DNA from: CANKHA01 sp035699705
GTDB lineage: Bacteria; Pseudomonadota; Alphaproteobacteria; Rhizobiales; Xanthobacteraceae
Assembly (NCBI GenBank): GCA_035699705.1
Contig: DASSPI010000149.1
Location: 4,994 to 68,993 of the forward strand
Direction: 5' to 3'
DNA: 64,000 bases
A program made the translations under genes and the position numbers. Position 1 is the stretch's first letter; every line of letters starts with the position of its first letter. Below the pieces are notes generated by a model that saw only the letters and a list, made by a program, of their open reading frames with translations, was not told the DNA's origin and did no database searches. Shown here in pieces: positions 58,748 through 64,000 of the stretch.

Positions 58748-59782
58748 ATGCCTAGAGGACAACGTCTGCTTGGCGCGCTGGCTTTTGCAGCCGCTCTGAC
58801 CGGGGGAACCGCTGCATCGGCCCAAAGCCCCGGAGACTTTTACAAGAACAAAGAAATCCGGATGCTTATCAGCCACCCTGCCGGAGGTGGTTACGATCTC
58901 TATGCGCGTTTCTTCGCGCGCCATCTTTCCCGCTTCTTGCCGGGTAATCCGACCGTCATTCCGCAGAATATGCCCGGCGGAGCGGGCGTCGTGATGGCGA
59001 GTTACATCTATTCCAGCGCGCCGCAGGATGGGACGGTGATCGGCCTCGGACCGGGCTCGACCGGCACCGCGGAACTCTTCGGCTCGCCGGGCGCGCGCTA
59101 CGACGCGCGCAAATTCTCCTGGATCGGGAGCATGACCGCTGACGTAGCGGTCTCGCTTGCGTGGCATACCGCGCCGGTGAAGACAGCCAAGGACCTGTTC
59201 ACCACCGAGCTCGTCACCGGCGGCGCGGGAGTCACCGACCAGAGTGTCATGTATCCCGTCGCGCTGAGCCGTATTCTGGGCATGAAGTTCAAGGTCGTAA
59301 CGGGTTACGGCGGCACCGCCGATACCACCCTGGCGATGGAGCGTGGCGAGACTTTCGGCATCGGCGCGATGAACTTCTCTTCCGTCCAGGCCAACAAGCC
59401 GGACTGGCTGCGGGACAAAAAGATCAACGTGCTCACGCAGTTTTCACTGGAACGGCATCCGAGCCTGCCTGACGTGCCGACGGTGATCGAGCTGTCGCGC
59501 ACCGATGACGAGCGCGAGGTCCTCCGACTCATCATCGCGCAGTCGACCATGGCTCGCGCCATTTATGGTCCGCCGAATATTCCGGCTGACCGGCTGCAAC
59601 TGCTGCGCGCGGCCTTCGATGCCATGATGACGGATCGCGATTTCCTGGCGGAAGCGGAGAAATTGAAGATCGAGCTCAACCAGCCGATGTCGGGTGAGAA
59701 AATGAGCGAATTTGTGAATCGGCTCTATGCTGCAAAGCCGGAACTTGTCGCCAAGGCGCGCGAGGCGATCGGAACCAAGTGA
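58748..59782 (+). CDS. Bug-family (TctC) tripartite tricarboxylate binding protein
   Basis: This 344-residue periplasmic protein has a signal peptide ending AASAQSP and the Bug opening DFYKNKEIRMLISHPAGGGYD. FLPGNPTVIPQNMPGGAGV is the second signature. ATG 58748 follows AAAGGGGAAAG; a frame open to 58643 adds 35 charged residues with no export signal and is rejected. It is closest in outline to the protein at 22628. TctA and TctB are absent here too. Confidence 0.9.
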   Translation: MPRGQRLLGALAFAAALTGGTAASAQSPGDFYKNKEIRMLISHPAGGGYDLYARFFARHLSRFLPGNPTVIPQNMPGGAGVVMASYIYSSAPQDGTVIGLGPGSTGTAELFGSPGARYDARKFSWIGSMTADVAVSLAWHTAPVKTAKDLFTTELVTGGAGVTDQSVMYPVALSRILGMKFKVVTGYGGTADTTLAMERGETFGIGAMNFSSVQANKPDWLRDKKINVLTQFSLERHPSLPDVPTVIELSRTDDEREVLRLIIAQSTMARAIYGPPNIPADRLQLLRAAFDAMMTDRDFLAEAEKLKIELNQPMSGEKMSEFVNRLYAAKPELVAKAREAIGTK

Positions 59783-59955
59783 GCACGCGCGCGGTTGGCG
59801 CCGCGCACTGTCTGGCCAACTCGCGGCAACGCCGGGATATTGGCAGAATAATCGTTACCAGCGGACTGCCGCCGCCGCTGTGCAAGATTGACATCGCCCT
59901 GCTTTTTGGAAACCTTACGTTCTCGCATTCAGAATGATCGATGAGAGGAAACGCC

Positions 59956-61473
59956 ATGGTATCATCTTGTTCAACAGCTCCGCGCGCTCCGCTCTTGGCG
60001 GGGGCGCTGGTTTTAACGACCTCGCTCTGCCTTGGAACCATGTCAGCTCTCGCCGACTATGTGCCGCCGAAGCTCGTGCCCCATGACGAACTCGTGGCGG
60101 CGACCAAAGAAGTCATGGGCCGGCCCAGCATTCCGACCACGGGCGCCGACGGATGGGTTGAAGACCTCTTCCGCATCAACGCGGCCGGCATGGAATGGGA
60201 CATCGGCACCGGCGTTTACAGCCCCTCCGATCCGAACAAGATCGCCGTCGGCGCGGACGGAAAGAAGATCGGCATCTTCCTGCTGCATGGCGGATCGGGC
60301 GACTTCAAATCGATGCACCTGCAAGCCGCCGCGCTCTCGCAGAAATTCGGCTACAAGGTCGTCACCATGAGCTTTCCGGGCAGGCATTACCTGGGAGATG
60401 CCAGCCGCGACTGGCCCGGGCAGACGGTCGAGAAAGACGGCTCGGTCCGCACGCCGATCTGGGTGAAAGACGAACTGATTACGCGCGATCAATACGAGGT
60501 GGTGGAGGACCGGGCGAAACGTCCGCGTTACGGCGTGCGCCGCCTGGCCAAAGCCAAGCCGGGAACGCTGTTCTACTATCGCATGGCGGCCTGGCCGCTC
60601 GCTTTCGAGGAAGGCGGCAAGCAGGCGATGAAGCGGCACTTCCCCGAGGGTGAATACTCAATCTATGTGCACGGGCATTCGACCGGCGGCCCCTTCGTCA
60701 ACATGTTGTCGCAGCGCGTGCCAAACGTCGCCGGCGTTCTTGCCATCGAGAACTCGCCGTTCGGCTACATCAACCGGGCAAAGCATGCCTGGAGCGGCGA
60801 GATGGGCAAGATCAAGGGATATGAGCTGGTCGAAACCGCCAAGCAGCTCCCCTCGCGCAAGGATCCGTTCGAAGAGCTCTATATCCGCAGTTGGCGCGAC
60901 CTTGCCCGCTACGTCGGACCGGAAGTGCTGGGCAAGGAAGGTCCGCAGGCCCTGATGCGCCTGCCCATGATCATGGAGGACGTCCTTGACAACTGGGACA
61001 AGTCGCAGAAGCGGGCGCAGTTCAAGGCCGAATACGTCGTCACCCATGCCATCGAAGGCTCTCTGGAAAAGGCCGCAAAGGTCACCGCCGAGCGCATGAA
61101 GCTGAACGAGGCCGACACCAAGGCGCTGGTGGCGCACTACATCGGCTTCACGCGTGAGCTGGAAGGTCCGAACGTCAAGCCGGTGCCGCCCAACCTGTTC
61201 ATGATCTCGGCCCATAGCCGCGATCACAGCAAGGAAGTCTATGAGCAGGTGATCATCCCGCTCTACAAGAAGATGAATCCGTCGCCGAAAACCGCCCTCA
61301 TCCAGTTCGATGCCGGCAAGCACGGCTACATGTCGGGCGATGATGACGAGGGCCTCGACCTCGGGATCGGTCCGGCGGTGTTCAGGGTTTGGGACGAAGC
61401 GATCAAGGGTGGCTGGTTCGTCACCGGGGGCAAGCAAGCCAAGGGCGGCACGGAAGGGAAAGCCGCAAACTGA
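59956..61473 (+). CDS. Secreted alpha/beta hydrolase, GHSTGG type
   Basis: This 505-residue protein has a signal peptide (LLAGALVLTTSLCLGTMSALAD) and then an alpha/beta hydrolase core. IFLLHGGSGDFKSMH is the oxyanion region near residue 110 and YVHGHSTGGPFVNMLSQR has the nucleophile Ser near residue 236. A candidate His is in FDAGKHGYMSG. There is an extra helical insert of roughly 150 residues after the Ser region. AGAGG before ATG 59956 favours it over ATG 59941. It may hydrolyse an ester outside the cytoplasm; specific substrate unknown. A terminator follows. Confidence 0.8.
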   Translation: MVSSCSTAPRAPLLAGALVLTTSLCLGTMSALADYVPPKLVPHDELVAATKEVMGRPSIPTTGADGWVEDLFRINAAGMEWDIGTGVYSPSDPNKIAVGADGKKIGIFLLHGGSGDFKSMHLQAAALSQKFGYKVVTMSFPGRHYLGDASRDWPGQTVEKDGSVRTPIWVKDELITRDQYEVVEDRAKRPRYGVRRLAKAKPGTLFYYRMAAWPLAFEEGGKQAMKRHFPEGEYSIYVHGHSTGGPFVNMLSQRVPNVAGVLAIENSPFGYINRAKHAWSGEMGKIKGYELVETAKQLPSRKDPFEELYIRSWRDLARYVGPEVLGKEGPQALMRLPMIMEDVLDNWDKSQKRAQFKAEYVVTHAIEGSLEKAAKVTAERMKLNEADTKALVAHYIGFTRELEGPNVKPVPPNLFMISAHSRDHSKEVYEQVIIPLYKKMNPSPKTALIQFDAGKHGYMSGDDDEGLDLGIGPAVFRVWDEAIKGGWFVTGGKQAKGGTEGKAAN

Positions 61474-61493
61474 TCCGGATCGCGATTTTGATT

Positions 61494-61527
61494 ACGGGCC
61501 GTCCGCGAGGGCGGCCCGTTTCATTTT
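61494..61527 (+). terminator. Terminator after the secreted hydrolase gene
   Basis: ACGGGCCGTCC pairs with GGGCGGCCCGT with one mismatch around GCGA, followed by TTCATTTT. It lies 20 bp after the stop. Confidence 0.75.
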
Positions 61528-61611
61528 GGTTGACATCGCGGAATGGCGAAGAGGAGAAACTGTTTCCAGCCTGCCCGCTCCGCCGTCGCCATGTCTTTGG
61601 AGCGAAGAAGA

Positions 61612-61648
61612 AAAGGGAGTCACGTCGAATTCCGGCGTGACTCCCTTT
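61612..61648. terminator. Terminator after the BTLCP protease gene
   Basis: AAAGGGAGTCACG (61612-61624) pairs perfectly with CGTGACTCCCTTT (61636-61648). On the minus strand a TTTTCTTCTTCG tail follows, suiting termination of the protease gene whose stop is at 61688. Confidence 0.85.
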
Positions 61649-61687
61649 CGCACCTGATTTGGTGGCAGACTTATCGGGTGGGCCGCC

Positions 61688-62605
61688 TCACTCCTGCGCG
61701 ACGGCGACCTGCATCTTCGCTTGTGGGTTGCGATAGCCGTCGATGTAGACCCATTGGTTCGGGTGGGAGACGGACTGCCGCTTCACATAGTCGTGGGTTG
61801 TTTGCGTCCACAACAATACCTTCGGCGACAGGTTGTCCAGGATGTAGTCGCCCTTGTTGGTGCGGGCCATCAGCACCGCGTGTCCCTGCTTCTCTTTCGT
61901 CCACACGATGGTGACGAGCAGCGCTTCGCGTGGGAAGCCGGCGGCGATCAGCTTCCGCTGCTTGACCAGCACATAGGCTTTGCAGTCACCTTTGCCGTCG
62001 TTCGGATACACCCATACATTAGGTCGCCCAAAATGCTGGCGGTCGGGAACGGGCTTGATCTCCCGATTGACGCGGCTATTGGTCCGCACCAGCATTTCCC
62101 AGTTCTCCGGCGTCAGCTCAATTTTCCGAGGGGCGTCTGCACTTGCCACGGTGGAGGGTGTTTCCTTGGCCTCGGCAAAACCGATCCCGGCCGTTGGAAC
62201 GAACACGCTGGCAACGTCGAGGGACGCGTCCCAATAAGCCGCCGTGGTGCTCGCCTGCTCGGCGTCTTGGCCGCCGGCCATCCAAATAATGCTGATCGGC
62301 CAGTCCTGCATGGCCATGATGGCGCTGTTATTTGCGCCGTCCCAGTCAACCGCCGGCTGGGCGCTGGCCATCGCCGTCAGCGCGATCTTGCGGGCGTTAC
62401 TCGGCTTGTTGCATTCCGAGGAATAGCGTGCGCAAAACGCGCTCCAGCCGTTCGGCGCCTTTGCTCTTTCGATCGCCGCCGTGAAGACAGACAAGCCGTG
62501 CGCAAGGGGGATTGCCTGCGCCGGAGCAACCGCCCCGCCCGCCAAACCAGCGGCAAGCAGCGCAACACGAATTGAACGCGCAGGTGAAACGGATAGTTTT
62601 TTCAT
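61688..62605 (-). CDS. Transglutaminase-like cysteine protease, BTLCP family
   Basis: This 305-residue secreted protein has a signal peptide (VALLAAGLAGGAVAPAQA) and a BTLCP/LapG-type peptidase domain in its C-terminal half. The triad is seen as Cys in GKGDCKAYVLVKQR, His in KQGHAVLMARTNKG and Asp in YILDNLSPKV. LapG-type enzymes cleave surface adhesins, and other BTLCP members are less understood; no LapD gene is near. The N-terminal 150 residues with two Cys (FCARYSSECNKPS) are extra to the domain. ATG 62605 follows GGGAGC. Confidence 0.9.
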   Translation of the reverse strand: MKKLSVSPARSIRVALLAAGLAGGAVAPAQAIPLAHGLSVFTAAIERAKAPNGWSAFCARYSSECNKPSNARKIALTAMASAQPAVDWDGANNSAIMAMQDWPISIIWMAGGQDAEQASTTAAYWDASLDVASVFVPTAGIGFAEAKETPSTVASADAPRKIELTPENWEMLVRTNSRVNREIKPVPDRQHFGRPNVWVYPNDGKGDCKAYVLVKQRKLIAAGFPREALLVTIVWTKEKQGHAVLMARTNKGDYILDNLSPKVLLWTQTTHDYVKRQSVSHPNQWVYIDGYRNPQAKMQVAVAQE

Positions 62606-62850
62606 GTTTAGCTCCCTGTCTTTTCGGAAACTAAACAGAGAAAATCTAAGGTTCTCTGAACCGGCCGCTGTTAATGCGATTTGCGCAGCGATCCAATTTA
62701 TTTACCTCAACAGAGTCTTACATCGCTTCTTCCTTGGCTCCTGCATCGGCGGTCGCGTCCACTGGCGCAAGCATTGTTAACGAAGACAGGTCTCTTCCTT
62801 CGAGTGTTACCTAAAATGTGATATGTCGGTCCGGGTATCGGGGGAATCAG

Positions 62851-63831
62851 ATGCATCTCGAAAAGCGAATATTGGTCACGGGCGGAAGCGGATTCCTGGG
62901 ATCTCATTTGTGCGAGCGGTTATTGGAGGACGGCGCACAAGTTCTATGCGTGGATAATTTCTTTACCGGCCAGAAGCGCAACATCGAGCATCTTCTTACT
63001 CATCCCAGATTTGAGTTGATGCGGCACGATGTGACGTTTCCGCTCTTTGTCGAGGTCGATGAAATCTACAATCTCGCCTGCCCAGCTTCGCCGATTCATT
63101 ATCAGCGTGATCCGGTGCAAACGACCAAGACCAGCGTGCATGGCGCGATCAACATGCTTGGCCTCGCCAAGCGCCTGAATGCAAAAATTCTCCAGGCCTC
63201 GACCTCCGAGGTGTATGGCGATCCGGCCGTTCACCCGCAAACGGAAGATTATTGGGGAAACGTCAACCCGATCGGAATCCGCTCTTGCTACGACGAGGGA
63301 AAGCGGTGCGCCGAAACGCTGTTTTTCGACTATTGGCGCAAACACAAACTGCCGGTCAAAGTCGCGCGCATCTTCAATACTTACGGACCGCGCATGCATC
63401 CCAATGACGGGAGAGTGGTGTCGAACTTCGTTATCCAGGCGCTACTGGGCGAGGATCTGAAAATATACGGCGATGGCTCGCAAACGCGTTCATTTTGCTT
63501 CGTGGACGACCTGATCGATGGGCTCATTCGCCTGATGGGGACCGCGGATCAGGTAACCGGACCGATCAATCTCGGCAATCCCGGCGAATTTACGATACTG
63601 GATCTGGCAAAGATCGTCATAGACCTGGTTGGAAGCAAATCCAAGATTGTTCACGCGCCCAAGCCGGAAGATGACCCGCGCCAGCGCCAACCCGACATCT
63701 CAAAGGCTGCCGAAGTCCTCGGCTGGGCGCCGAAGACCGATTTGATTGACGGGCTAAAGCGCACGATCGGCTATTTTCATCCGATCGTGAAAGGCGAGCG
63801 GCGGGCGGCGCTGAAGCCGCGCCTGGCTTGA
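62851..63831 (+). CDS. NAD-dependent UDP-glucuronate decarboxylase-like epimerase (UXS type)
   Basis: This 326-residue extended SDR converts UDP-glucuronate to UDP-xylose in characterised relatives, supplying sugar for polysaccharide. The NAD loop is VTGGSGFLGSHLCERLLEDG, then VDNFFTGQKRNIEHLL; the catalytic Ser and YxxxK are in ASTSEVYGDP and SCYDEGKRCAETLFFDYWRK. RIFNTYGPRMHPNDGRVVSN is typical of UXS. The start ATG 62851 is chosen because MHLEKRILVTGG is conserved; a frame open to 62818 adds 11 residues. The preceding 245 bp diverge from the protease gene. Confidence 0.9.
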   Translation: MHLEKRILVTGGSGFLGSHLCERLLEDGAQVLCVDNFFTGQKRNIEHLLTHPRFELMRHDVTFPLFVEVDEIYNLACPASPIHYQRDPVQTTKTSVHGAINMLGLAKRLNAKILQASTSEVYGDPAVHPQTEDYWGNVNPIGIRSCYDEGKRCAETLFFDYWRKHKLPVKVARIFNTYGPRMHPNDGRVVSNFVIQALLGEDLKIYGDGSQTRSFCFVDDLIDGLIRLMGTADQVTGPINLGNPGEFTILDLAKIVIDLVGSKSKIVHAPKPEDDPRQRQPDISKAAEVLGWAPKTDLIDGLKRTIGYFHPIVKGERRAALKPRLA

Positions 63832-64000
63832 GCGGCTGACCAGCATGGCTGGTTGATGCGCCTTAGCTGTTCGGCAAATTTTTTCGCGAGCCGATCTCGA
63901 GAGGCGAAGGCAATATCAGGCTGCAACCAACCGCTGTCGCTATACAGCGCGGAAAGCTCCGTATCCCGCGTCTGATTTTTTTGGCGGATTTAGCGGCATC

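Overview
The window reads as chromosomal DNA of a GC-rich alphaproteobacterium, most likely Hyphomicrobiales (a Bradyrhizobium/Xanthobacteraceae-like soil or plant-associated organism). The support is the family mix: many solute-binding proteins including three of the Bug/TctC type, TRAP and Liv transporters, a 4Fe-4S CysH, a BTLCP protease, and GTCATGCCCGG-type intergenic palindromes. The genus is inference. I see no rRNA, tRNA, CRISPR array, transposase or phage gene.

Layout. 0.2-3.4 kb: chromate transporter ChrA and the permease and ATPase of an NMT1-type ABC transporter. 3.6-8.3 kb: an amino-sugar block in which murQ diverges from a tightly overlapping kinase/SIS-deaminase/nagA operon, for recycling MurNAc and GlcNAc. 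8.3-12.0 kb: an NMT1-type binding protein that may belong to the ABC genes at 1.6-3.4 kb, a creatininase-family hydrolase, then nikR and a nickel transporter with two tandem NikR-type boxes between them. 12.2-15.1 kb: a DctP-Q-M TRAP transporter with a terminator hairpin after dctP. 15.4-20.7 kb: a large FAD/4Fe-4S 2-hydroxyacid dehydrogenase, a serine-glyoxylate aminotransferase and cysH.

20.8-48.6 kb is a dense catabolic accessory region. It holds a ThDP enzyme, two Bug proteins, an ABC binding protein, a Tat-exported molybdenum hydroxylase pair (IorAB type), two tandem alpha/beta hydrolases, a gentisate-dioxygenase-type bicupin, three fumarylacetoacetate-hydrolase-family proteins, three class II aldolases, a 4,5-dihydroxyphthalate-decarboxylase-like protein, an amidohydrolase of the decarboxylase branch, an NhaD-like transporter, a maleate-isomerase/arylmalonate-decarboxylase-like protein, three small cupins, an SDR, and both subunits of a hydantoinase/oxoprolinase. 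Together they look like hydroxylation, dioxygenation, hydrolysis, decarboxylation and aldol cleavage of an aromatic or N-heteroaromatic acid. The substrate cannot be read from the sequence. This is the best candidate for an undescribed pathway.

48.6-64.0 kb: a membrane GHSLG hydrolase overlapping an ICMT-like methyltransferase, an L,D-transpeptidase, a 43-residue lipoprotein, a secreted protein of unknown function, a complete Liv branched-chain amino-acid/amide ABC transporter (livGFKHM), a DUF2171 protein followed by a duplicated livM 3' tail, another binding-protein-fold protein and Bug protein, a secreted GHSTGG hydrolase, a BTLCP cysteine protease and a UDP-glucuronate decarboxylase-like epimerase. 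Bases 1-210 and 63832-64000 hold no gene I can support.
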